IMG/VR virus record: IMGVR_UViG_3300044712_001255
Span: 248,001-312,000 of that record
DNA from: a virus
Length of the DNA stretch: 64,000 bases
Strand: one strand, 5' to 3'
Shown here in pieces: positions 34,966 to 43,115 of this stretch. Made by a program: the position numbers and the translations under genes. The notes beneath the pieces were generated by a model. That model had not been told where the DNA came from, did not search any database, and saw nothing but the letters and a program-made list of their open reading frames with translations. How positions within the stretch are numbered: position 1 is the first letter of the stretch; every line of letters begins with the position of its first letter.

Positions 34966-35038
34966 GCGGTAGTAGTTCAGTTGGTAGAACGTCTGCTTGC
35001 CATGCAGAAGGTCGCGGGATCGTACCCCGCTTACCGCT
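34966..35038 (+). tRNA. tRNA-Gly(GCC)
   Basis: Acceptor GCGGTAG/TTACCGC, anticodon loop TTGCCAT on stem CTGC/GCAG, T-arm GCGGG-ATCGTAC-CCCGC, T73 as expected for Gly. Confidence 0.88.
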
Positions 35039-35039
35039 C

Positions 35040-35110
35040 GCGGAATTGGTATATTGGTCGTGCCTTGGGTTTCCAACCCAAAGAAACCGTTTCGATTACG
35101 GTATTCCGCT
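35040..35110 (+). tRNA. tRNA-Gly(TCC), second copy
   Basis: Acceptor GCGGAAT/ATTCCGC, anticodon arm TTGGG-TTTCCAA-CCCAA, T73. Confidence 0.9.
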
Positions 35111-35139
35111 CATAAGAATGCAGATTGTTTGAAAATTAC

Positions 35140-35222
35140 GCTATCGTGGTGGAACTGGCAGACACGCTAGTCTCAAAAACTGGTGCCCAAAAGGCGTGTG
35201 GGTTCGACTCCCACCGATAGCA
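35140..35222 (+). tRNA. tRNA-Leu(CAA)
   Basis: Class II; acceptor GCTATCG/CGATAGC, anticodon arm CTAGT-CTCAAAA-ACTGG, T-loop TTCGACT, A73. Confidence 0.92.
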
Positions 35223-35223
35223 C

Positions 35224-35307
35224 GGCCCCTTGTTGGAATTGGTAGACAACGTCGATTTAAAATCGATTGCGATAAAAAGCGTCTCGGTTCGAGTCCGGGA
35301 GGGGCTA
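35224..35307 (+). tRNA. tRNA-Leu(TAA)
   Basis: Class II; acceptor GGCCCCT/AGGGGCT, anticodon arm GTCGA-TTTAAAA-TCGAT, T-loop TTCGAGT, A73. Confidence 0.92.
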
Positions 35308-35311
35308 CAAA

Positions 35312-35632
35312 ATGTCGAATCGCAAGAAGGAAATAAGAGAAGTATTTCGACAATGCGTTTTTTCTCGAGACAAATTTAGATGTGTGATGTGTGGAATTGC
35401 AGGAACGCAAGATACGCTTGATGCACATCATATTACTGATCGTAAATTGATGCCCAATGGTGGGTATGTTGTTTCAAATGGAATTAGTCTTTGCGCTGAT
35501 TGTCACATAAAGGCTGAAGAATTTCATATATCTGGAGGCGATCATGTTGACATCGGGTGGGCGCCCGTTGACCTTTATAAGAGAATCAACTCTTCATTTC
35601 AAAGAGCATTCATTGATAGCGAAAAATTATGA
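35312..35632 (+). CDS. HNH endonuclease
   Basis: 106 aa. CVMCGIAGTQDTLDAHHITDR, then VVSNGISLCADCHIKAE: full HNH core with two CxxC knuckles. Starts four bases after tRNA-Leu, so it is another nuclease gene placed directly against a tRNA. Overlaps the next gene by four bases. Confidence 0.88.
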   Translation: MSNRKKEIREVFRQCVFSRDKFRCVMCGIAGTQDTLDAHHITDRKLMPNGGYVVSNGISLCADCHIKAEEFHISGGDHVDIGWAPVDLYKRINSSFQRAFIDSEKL

Positions 35633-35934
35633 GCGATGGTAGCAAATTACACATTCAATCTCTTCTAGAAGGAATTCCCGTCAAATTTCGTCCTCACGGC
35701 AATAGCATGGTGCCAATCATTTACAGCGGTCAACTTGTGACGATCTCCCCCTTGACGCGAGAACCAGAAGTTGGTGACGCAGTGCTATGCAAGGTTCGAG
35801 GGCGACAAATGTTGCATAAGGTAATTGCAATTGGCAGTGACGGACGTTTCCAAATTGGGAACAATCATGGTCTCATCAACGGGTGGTGCACCAGACAAAA
35901 TATTTTTGGCGTCCTTACCTGTGTCGAACCATGA
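35629..35934 (+). CDS. S24/S26-like peptidase-fold protein
   Basis: 101 aa. FRPHGNSMVPIIYSGQLVTI carries the G-x-S-M-x-P of signal-peptidase/LexA-like folds (Ser at about residue 26); EVGDAVLCKV, then HKVIAIG and QIGNNHG follow in the order seen in S26 and S24 enzymes. A Lys in HKVI could be the general base. Could process a phage protein or be an inactive relative. Confidence 0.6.
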   Translation: MSDGSKLHIQSLLEGIPVKFRPHGNSMVPIIYSGQLVTISPLTREPEVGDAVLCKVRGRQMLHKVIAIGSDGRFQIGNNHGLINGWCTRQNIFGVLTCVEP

Positions 35935-35964
35935 AAATTCTTCCTGTCGACATAATTGAAAGAT

Positions 35965-36126
35965 ATGGCCAATTTCAAGAGAGGTCGCGCAAAGAACAGA
36001 AGACACGGATGCCTGCTTTGCAAGCCGTGGAAGATGAACGGCGGCAAGAAGAAGTTGTGCAAACACAAGTATCGTTGCGAATCGATCTCTATGCGTGAGC
36101 AGATCAACGAACTAGATGAACGTTGA
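35965..36126 (+). CDS. small basic Cys-containing protein, 53 aa
   Basis: MANFKRGRAKNRRHGCLLC, then KPWKMNG and a second Cys pair. Resembles a short conserved bacterial/phage protein with the pattern KxRxxRxGCLLCKPWK; role unknown, probably nucleic-acid- or zinc-binding. It ends inside the convergent HAD gene. Confidence 0.5.
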   Translation: MANFKRGRAKNRRHGCLLCKPWKMNGGKKKLCKHKYRCESISMREQINELDER

Positions 36127-36625
36127 CAATACACCCCCACTCAAGTGCTTCTTTTGCCAATAACTTTGCGCCATTGATGTGAAAGTTATTGTCATCATAG
36201 AATTCCACTTGACGTAGGCCACGTTGCTTGATCAATTGCGCAATATATCGCGCCTTTCCAGGTGGAATGTCTGCTTTCTCGCCGAGTGCCATGACTTCGC
36301 ATCCCGGCATATTGTGCATATCAAGGAACTCCTTGGGTCCATTGGGAGATCCTCGGGCAGTCATCACCATCACGCCTTCAGGACCCAATCGCTTGTATGC
36401 GTCCTTTGCTATGTCGAGAATCTCATCATTCTCGTGAAATTCGGGCGCAAGCGACTGGAATTGACTCATATCGTATGAGTACTGTGTTTCGTCCATGCGA
36501 TGTTCTCGCCATTGTCGAGAATCTAGCCATTGGACCTCACCAGTGTCGAGGTCAGTTACCTTGATGCGTGCATCAGAGACACACAACGTATCATCAAAGT
36601 CGAAAATGTAAAGCTTGTTTGGCAT
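36104..36625 (-). CDS. HAD-family phosphatase
   Basis: 173 aa. Motif I FDFDDTLC, motif II MVMTARG, motif III Lys in GKARYIAQL, motif IV FYDDNNFH. The DxDDT and late DDxxF form resemble the phosphatase domain of T4 polynucleotide kinase (PseT), although no kinase domain is attached. Divergent from the RNA ligase gene, sharing a 77-base interval; together they could repair cleaved tRNA ends. Confidence 0.75.
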   Translation of the reverse strand: MPNKLYIFDFDDTLCVSDARIKVTDLDTGEVQWLDSRQWREHRMDETQYSYDMSQFQSLAPEFHENDEILDIAKDAYKRLGPEGVMVMTARGSPNGPKEFLDMHNMPGCEVMALGEKADIPPGKARYIAQLIKQRGLRQVEFYDDNNFHINGAKLLAKEALEWGCIVNVHLVR

Positions 36626-36702
36626 CTAGCTTACCTAGCAAATCCTATCCCTCTTATACGCGGTGTACTCGAGCGTCATTGTGTGGTAATGTACCTATAA
36701 AT

Positions 36703-37938
36703 ATGGCACACAATATTCCCATAGTGATCGAATACTTGAAGACCCACTCTCTCCAGGAGCTGGAGGATGAGCATGGCGTCAAAGCTCGTCCTGACGCGGC
36801 GAACACCAAGTTTAGCCTAAATTACGATCAATTGGCTATCAAGGGCGGTGACAAGCTTGCTGAGCAGTGCCGCGGTATGGTTGTTCGTCCAATCAATGTT
36901 GCAACTTCTGGCGCATCATTTGATTGGGAAAAGCTACGTTCTGCACCCGTTGGCGAGTGCGTTGTCCTGTGTCGGCCAATGGATCGATTCTACAATGACG
37001 GTGATTTCTACGCCGCAAAGATAGACTATGATTCTGCCGTCGTGTATGAGAAGCTCGACGGTACTATGATGGCTGCATATTGGGACCCGCTCAAGGCTGC
37101 ATGGCACACCGCAACTCGATCAATTCCTGAGGCTGACCTGCCAATTCGGTTGGGAGACTTGGTGTTGGAAGATACCACGTTCCGTGGTCTGTTCGATCAG
37201 GCATTGGAATACATGATTAATGGTGAACGTGATCCAATGTTTCCAAATGCAATGACGTGGTGGAATCGACTCAACAAGCAATACACCTATGTCTTTGAAC
37301 TGACGAGCCCATTGAATCGTGTAGTTGTGCAGTATGACGAACCACGTATTACTGCGATCGCTTGTCGAGATAACGTATCTGGTCGTGAATGTCTCACTGG
37401 TATGTATCAACTCTGGCCTCGCCCTCGCACGTGGAAGCTCAATGACACTCATGCTATTAAGGCATTGGCGGATTCATTCTCTCCCGCTGAGTTGGAGGGG
37501 TTTGTAGTGTGTGATGTTCATTTCAAACGCGTCAAGATCAAGAATGCTGCATACGTCTTGGCACACCACGCCAAGGATGGCATCGTGTCTTCAAAGCGCA
37601 ATGCGCTTGTCGCAGCATTCAAGGGAATCCTTGATGACGTCATGCCCATGGTCGATCCTGCAACGCGAAAGGCAATGGAGGAACTGCAATTTGCTGTTGG
37701 CAAGTTCATCAAGGAGAGCGAAGCAAAGTACGCAGATTGGGCATCGCAGTGCGAACCCGGTGACAACAAGACGTTTGCGTCCTTTGTGAGCGCAAATCAA
37801 CCCGTGTTGTCGTCAGCGTACTATGCCGTGTTCCGCGGCAAGAGCAAGACCATCGGAGAATACATGACTCAACACATTGGCGAAGGAATGATTGGCGACA
37901 AGGCACTCGACAATATTCTTACCTACTTGAAGGTGTGA
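36703..37938 (+). CDS. RNA ligase, T4 Rnl1 family
   Basis: 411 aa from ATG 36703. CRGMVVRP upstream of motif I, YEKLDGTM with Lys117 as the AMP-accepting residue, FELTSP (motif III), EGFVVCD (motif IV) and VKIKN (motif V) in Rnl1 order, followed by a helical C-terminal domain as in T4 RnlA. It seals 5'-phosphate and 3'-OH RNA ends, classically a cleaved anticodon loop. TATAAATA directly before the ATG could be a late-type promoter. Partners: HAD phosphatase next door, cREC at 4303. Confidence 0.88.
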   Translation: MAHNIPIVIEYLKTHSLQELEDEHGVKARPDAANTKFSLNYDQLAIKGGDKLAEQCRGMVVRPINVATSGASFDWEKLRSAPVGECVVLCRPMDRFYNDGDFYAAKIDYDSAVVYEKLDGTMMAAYWDPLKAAWHTATRSIPEADLPIRLGDLVLEDTTFRGLFDQALEYMINGERDPMFPNAMTWWNRLNKQYTYVFELTSPLNRVVVQYDEPRITAIACRDNVSGRECLTGMYQLWPRPRTWKLNDTHAIKALADSFSPAELEGFVVCDVHFKRVKIKNAAYVLAHHAKDGIVSSKRNALVAAFKGILDDVMPMVDPATRKAMEELQFAVGKFIKESEAKYADWASQCEPGDNKTFASFVSANQPVLSSAYYAVFRGKSKTIGEYMTQHIGEGMIGDKALDNILTYLKV

Positions 37939-37976
37939 TCCACATCTGCACAAGAAGAATAAACGGATGCCATGAG

Positions 37977-38006
37977 ATGGGCTCGATGATATTGCGTCGA
38001 GCCCAT
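37977..38006. terminator. bidirectional terminator-like hairpin
   Basis: Perfect 10-bp stem ATGGGCTCGA/TCGAGCCCAT with a 10-base loop, lying between the convergent RNA ligase and RyR genes. No strong T-run follows on either strand. Confidence 0.55.
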
Positions 38007-38012
38007 TTGCCG

Positions 38013-38366
38013 TTATATGTTCTGCAGGATCTTGGCTAGTGTAGCAGCGCGTGTCAGCTGACTTCGTTTTGTTTCTGGGTAATCAACCCAATGCATCAAA
38101 CGTGGATCGGTTTTTGCGACATCATCGTACTGTTCACCGAACGTCCACCCAGCCAGAAGCTGGTCGACCACCCAAGATTCTTGATGTGCTTCTGGGGTTT
38201 TACCTTCAAACATCGCAATCACAAAAGCAATAAGCTCCTGTTGCGCAAGCGTTGGGTAATCCTCCCAGTGAGGCATTGTCCCGCTTGATTCTATACGATC
38301 AAGTTCACATATTGCTTGCGCAACTAACGAGGCTTTTGCTATCATTGCACTTGGTAATGTTGTCAT
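38013..38366 (-). CDS. RyR-domain protein 2
   Basis: 117 aa. ESWVVDQLLAGWTFGEQYDD then AKTDPRLMHWVDYPETKRS: RyR core, clearly related to the protein at 34190 but shorter and on the other strand. N-terminal half helical. It is the last gene of the minus-strand operon, 8 bases after the tail-fibre gene. Confidence 0.75.
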   Translation of the reverse strand: MTTLPSAMIAKASLVAQAICELDRIESSGTMPHWEDYPTLAQQELIAFVIAMFEGKTPEAHQESWVVDQLLAGWTFGEQYDDVAKTDPRLMHWVDYPETKRSQLTRAATLAKILQNI

Positions 38367-38374
38367 GTTTCACC

Positions 38375-41300
38375 TTAGAAGTTGATTGGACGCCAGACTC
38401 CATTCAGATAAATGAAGTTTCCTTGACGTGCGTTCATGCGAATTTGACCATTTCTTGGGCTCGCGGGCGCCGAGAAGTCGGCGAATGCTGCGGCAGATGG
38501 TGTGAATGCTTGTCCCTTATATCGAGCCCAACCAGAAACACGTACTTCGTCCATGTATCCTAACATTGGTTGACTAATGATGCCACCAATTCTTATACGA
38601 TCTCCGCCGTACATGTATGGAACATATGCTGTAGCTGTTTGGAACGTTCCATCAATGGCCATTCTTACTATGCCATCGTATCGTTCAACACATATATGAT
38701 GCCATGCGTTCAATCCAATCGTTGTAATTGTTGAATTTGATGAGAATGATCCAGCCCACGTACCAGGTGTGATAGACCACGCAAATGACGGTTTGCTATT
38801 ACTTGTTTCAACATAAATGATTGGACCAATTTGATCACCACCAGCTGCGTTGGTGGCAGCGAACCACATGTTATAACCCGTGCCAGACGTAGGATACGCC
38901 CAAAACTCTATTGTGAAATCACCAAATTCTGGGAAGAATGTTGTGTTGGTCACTGTCAAATAGTTTGCAGCATTATCACCAGTATTCAATGACGTTGAAC
39001 CAAATTTCTTTTGTGTTGAACTGCGTGTGGGTGAGCCGGCGGCAGTTACTGTTTGATTACCAATACCTGAATCTGTCCAAGCCGCACCTTCAAAGTGAAG
39101 GTGCAAGTAGTTTAAACATGTGTCAAGCGTAAGAGGAGTCGTATCACTAATTGGATCAACGTAACTGAATGGTACGCCATCGTCAGACGCCGCTGGCGCT
39201 GGTACGCCTTTCAATCGTTTTGAATATAGATTCAATCCATCATTTTCAAATTGATAAGCAGTAACGCCGTTCAAATATACGGATGCGACTGTACCCGCCC
39301 TTATGGATGTCCTAAATAACGTCCATGAGCCAAGCGCTACGCCGCCGCCAGCTTCAACAACGTCTGTCGATAGAATATCAGTGAGACCGCCATACCCTGA
39401 GCGCGTCGTTATCACTGATTCGCCGTCAGACACTCTGATGAGACCAGATGTTGATCCTGAATACGCTGCTCGAGCAGAATACAATGCGTCTCTTGCAACC
39501 CAAGAACCACTGACATTTTGAATCAATTGATTATTGATTCCAGACGGTAACGTCCCAGAAAATATCTGTAGAAGCGTTTTGCCAGTAGGTATTGTTTCGT
39601 CTGTAAACAATAATGATTGATTTACTCGAGTTAATTTGATGCTTGACGTACCAAATTGAACATCGTTAGACGTTATTGTAATAGAACCAGTACCAACTGT
39701 AAGTGATCCTGAAATTCTTACATCACCCGCAAATAGCGCAATTTTGCGATTTGATCCTGATGACACTCCGACAGACCCAGAGACATAAAAGAATACGTCA
39801 CTCCCGGCTAATGATCCAGAATCAAGAAATTGTGTAGGAGAACCAAACGCGACAGAACCTGTTGATAACAACGAACCGCTAAAGTCCATCCATCCGGCAA
39901 ATGATCTTCGTCGTGTAAAATCCGCAAATTGCTCAGTTGGAACTGAGAATGCAACAGGGTATCTGTCTATGCCAACCGTTATTCTAACATCGTCAATATA
40001 TCCATTAAGCGTTCTTGCGCCGCCTGGGAAGTACGGGTAATGTCCAATCCAACACTTGGTGCTTGTGTACATGCTAGTCGCGTATGCGTATGTGCCGGCA
40101 TACACTCCATCGTACCAAAGTCGTATTTGACCACCACTTCTGCTTGCAGCGACATGATGCCAAGCACCTGCGGTTGGCGTAATCACCCCGCCTGGGCCAC
40201 CAGCCCACCCCACCCCAGCAGCAGATACAAGAAACTGTAACGTATTATTCGACTCAAGATAGAGTATTGGTCCCTGCCCATCGGCCGACGTTGCGAACAT
40301 GATAATCGGTTGATAGCCGACACTGACACTTGTGAACCAAACCCAACATTCAATCGTCCAATCACCTGAACCGAGCGTGATAACGCCACCAGAGTTATCA
40401 GCATATAACGTGTTTGTGTTAACTCCATTAAGACCTAATGATGTAGTGCCCCATTTCACCTGAGTGTTTGATAACTGAATTGTTCCCGCCGACGTCATTG
40501 TCATCGGATTACGAGAAGAATCTATCATTGTTGTGCTGCCATTTGACCCATTGAAATGTAGCAACAATTTAGTGTAATCAAAATATGAATCGCCCAAAAA
40601 TAACCCAGAATCACCGCCAGATGCCGTAGATGAAATAGTGACTTGCCCGTTTGATTGAGTCACTATCGCTATATTGCTGCCTGCTGTAAGATACGTTTGT
40701 CCGTTTGTAAGTTTTTGTAATGATCCTCTTAACCCACCAACAAAGTCTACATTACCAGTGAATGTAGCGCCTGATATTGTCGCAACAATGTCATCGTCAA
40801 TAGCAAGCGTGAAAAATCCCGCGCCCCCACCGAGTGGATCTACGACTTGATCATTGAGTTCTAATGCAATAAATGAAACATTATCAACAGTAGACGCATA
40901 GACGTTATCACCATTTTTTGCATATAACTCATACGTATGAGTTCCTGCTGTAGGTGAATCTACAAATGTTATGAATGATGAATTATACGTATATGATGTT
41001 GAAGGAGAATTAGTAACGCCAGGATTCGTAACGCTTATTCCATGTACGGCATTGCTAAGTGGTTGGCCATCTCGATAAATGTTGAATACAGCTGACGCTG
41101 AGTAAAATGGCGTTGGCGTAGTCAGATAGAACGTATTAGCGCATGTTCCCATCAACAGAATTTTCTTACCAAGAGTTGATAGTGTGATGGAATTTGCAAT
41201 AGGTTGATATGACGATGATAACGTCATCGAATTTGATAGGAACGCTGAACCGTAGTTAACGTCAGGCGTTAGTTCGATCGCAATGACTTGTGAAAGTCGT

Positions 41301-43096
41301 GGTACACTGGCCACTTGGCCATTCACTACAAAATTTGATGCAACGTATCCACCTACTTTGACATTGTAGTTATGTGTTCCCGCCGGGGGCGAATCTACAT
41401 GAACAAATGTATCATTAATGTAGCTAAAATCAGAACCAAGGTGCACGCTAAGTGCTGTTTCATCTCGATACGCATGTACGCCTTGAATATATTGATATTG
41501 AGGTGATTGATAGTTCACCTGGCCCAGCATCAAAACAGGGTATCCTGTTGTTGTAATTGACGCAGTTAAATATGGGATTGTCCATAAACTAGCGTCAAAC
41601 CCAAATGACATAACGCTTGACGTTGATCCACTTGCCCAATTTAATGTCGGTGAGAACTCAATCACAGAAAATTGAGCTCTATCGACTGCCGTTGTGTCTG
41701 CGATGATTGACCAATCTTGAGCCTTTTTATTTCTAACGGCTGCAATTGAGTGCGTGCCGGCCGGCGGTGTTTCCATGAAAAAACACCCAAGATTTGCGTA
41801 ATGTTTGTAATTGTGTAGAAACCATGTAGAGTATTCGACATAGTGAGACGCAATTGATGCTGTCGATAAAAATAGACCATCACGACTGTAATATACGTCA
41901 GGATACCACGTACTTCCAGCAGATGTTGTCGCGAAGAGAGACGCAACATACAATACCGGACCGCCCCTTGTGACAATCGATCCTGAAAATTCAGGTATAA
42001 TTGGTGGCCATTGCGTCAGATCATCAGGCCCTGGCATATCGTGAGTTGTAAATGAACTCGTCGTGAATAGCCCATATGTCACAGATGATGCTGACGATGC
42101 TAGCTGTAGACCAAGCCCAGCGTGAAGCACAAGCGAATTTGTGAGTGATGATGTTACGTTGGCAAGAATGTAATACGGGTAAATGTCGCCAGGTCTAGTG
42201 TTTGTGAATGTAATTTGACCATTTGATTGTGTTACTATCGATATGCCTAAGCCTTCTGAGAGATATGACACCCCGTTAGTTGTTTGTTGTAATGAGCCGC
42301 TAAGACCGCCATTGAAATTAACGACACCTGTAAATGTTGATCCTGATATCGTAGCAACAATATTGTTATTGATATTAAGGCTATACGTACTTCCTGCTCC
42401 ATTGTCTGTGCCTATGAGGCTAGGACCAGGAGTGAACACTCGTTCATCTGTGAGATATGTATCAGTTGTTAGCGTGAGGTATTGTGCTGACGATACCGGA
42501 CCAGTTGCGCCCGTGGGACCTGTCGGACCCGTCGGGCCTATCGCGCCAGTCGCTCCAGCAGCACCGGTCGCCCCCGTGGGACCTATAGGACCCGTAGGAC
42601 CTACGCCACCTCCTGACCCTCCCGTGGCCCAAGCGTGCCACTGATCATCATACCAATACGCAGCGTATGATCCATAATCTGTTGATATAGTTTGTGTATA
42701 CGAATCATCGATTGTGATTTTGTTTAATGAATCATCACCAGCAATGATGATGTTTACGCTGGACGCGAGTCCAGAAGCGTCTTTCGCTATGATTAATTGG
42801 CCTTCTCGCGGTGAAGGCGGCAACACAAGAGTTACGCTTCCACTCGGTCCCGTTAGCGTTGAGACAAAATCAACCTCAATTATTGAATCATTGTTATTTG
42901 CGTATTGAACTTCTGTATCGCTAGAAAAAGTATGCTTTACTACATTGATCGATAATCGTCCTGTTATATCAAGTTCAGCAGGTTTATTCACCGTGCCGAT
43001 TTGGAAGTCGCTTGTTGCAGCGACGCGTTGAATATTTCCAAATTGGTCCTGTGCTATAAAGAACAGCGATGTGAGTGTATCGATAGATGTCGGCAT
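38375..43096 (-). CDS. large tail fibre/adhesin with collagen-like and LamG domains
   Basis: 1573 aa. N-terminal ~150 residues are beta-rich; a collagen-like Gly-X-Y run (GPTGPIGPTGATG...) covers about 167-200. A repeat unit around FTGVVNFNGGLSGSLQQ and ISIVTQSNGQI occurs twice, PPAGTH/PTAGTH modules recur three times, and two LamG-type domains follow (LLLHFNGSNGSTT near 835 and HLHFEGAAWTD near 1355). The C-terminus is GNFIYLNGVWRPINF. Receptor-binding or fibre role inferred. The reverse strand of the collagen run gives a false open frame. Confidence 0.8.
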   Translation of the reverse strand: MPTSIDTLTSLFFIAQDQFGNIQRVAATSDFQIGTVNKPAELDITGRLSINVVKHTFSSDTEVQYANNNDSIIEVDFVSTLTGPSGSVTLVLPPSPREGQLIIAKDASGLASSVNIIIAGDDSLNKITIDDSYTQTISTDYGSYAAYWYDDQWHAWATGGSGGGVGPTGPIGPTGATGAAGATGAIGPTGPTGPTGATGPVSSAQYLTLTTDTYLTDERVFTPGPSLIGTDNGAGSTYSLNINNNIVATISGSTFTGVVNFNGGLSGSLQQTTNGVSYLSEGLGISIVTQSNGQITFTNTRPGDIYPYYILANVTSSLTNSLVLHAGLGLQLASSASSVTYGLFTTSSFTTHDMPGPDDLTQWPPIIPEFSGSIVTRGGPVLYVASLFATTSAGSTWYPDVYYSRDGLFLSTASIASHYVEYSTWFLHNYKHYANLGCFFMETPPAGTHSIAAVRNKKAQDWSIIADTTAVDRAQFSVIEFSPTLNWASGSTSSVMSFGFDASLWTIPYLTASITTTGYPVLMLGQVNYQSPQYQYIQGVHAYRDETALSVHLGSDFSYINDTFVHVDSPPAGTHNYNVKVGGYVASNFVVNGQVASVPRLSQVIAIELTPDVNYGSAFLSNSMTLSSSYQPIANSITLSTLGKKILLMGTCANTFYLTTPTPFYSASAVFNIYRDGQPLSNAVHGISVTNPGVTNSPSTSYTYNSSFITFVDSPTAGTHTYELYAKNGDNVYASTVDNVSFIALELNDQVVDPLGGGAGFFTLAIDDDIVATISGATFTGNVDFVGGLRGSLQKLTNGQTYLTAGSNIAIVTQSNGQVTISSTASGGDSGLFLGDSYFDYTKLLLHFNGSNGSTTMIDSSRNPMTMTSAGTIQLSNTQVKWGTTSLGLNGVNTNTLYADNSGGVITLGSGDWTIECWVWFTSVSVGYQPIIMFATSADGQGPILYLESNNTLQFLVSAAGVGWAGGPGGVITPTAGAWHHVAASRSGGQIRLWYDGVYAGTYAYATSMYTSTKCWIGHYPYFPGGARTLNGYIDDVRITVGIDRYPVAFSVPTEQFADFTRRRSFAGWMDFSGSLLSTGSVAFGSPTQFLDSGSLAGSDVFFYVSGSVGVSSGSNRKIALFAGDVRISGSLTVGTGSITITSNDVQFGTSSIKLTRVNQSLLFTDETIPTGKTLLQIFSGTLPSGINNQLIQNVSGSWVARDALYSARAAYSGSTSGLIRVSDGESVITTRSGYGGLTDILSTDVVEAGGGVALGSWTLFRTSIRAGTVASVYLNGVTAYQFENDGLNLYSKRLKGVPAPAASDDGVPFSYVDPISDTTPLTLDTCLNYLHLHFEGAAWTDSGIGNQTVTAAGSPTRSSTQKKFGSTSLNTGDNAANYLTVTNTTFFPEFGDFTIEFWAYPTSGTGYNMWFAATNAAGGDQIGPIIYVETSNSKPSFAWSITPGTWAGSFSSNSTITTIGLNAWHHICVERYDGIVRMAIDGTFQTATAYVPYMYGGDRIRIGGIISQPMLGYMDEVRVSGWARYKGQAFTPSAAAFADFSAPASPRNGQIRMNARQGNFIYLNGVWRPINF

Positions 43097-43115
43097 CTCA
43101 AACTACCTAGCTGCG

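Noticed and set aside
36695-36702. T4-type late promoter TATAAATA before the RNA ligase
   Set aside because: It lies directly on the ATG, and I did not find a series of similar boxes before the virion genes, so I do not call it as a feature.
42243-42644. 133-aa open frame on the plus strand rich in Pro-Val-Gly
   Set aside because: It is the reverse complement of the collagen-like repeat in the minus-strand fibre gene, which stays open because of the repeat's base composition.
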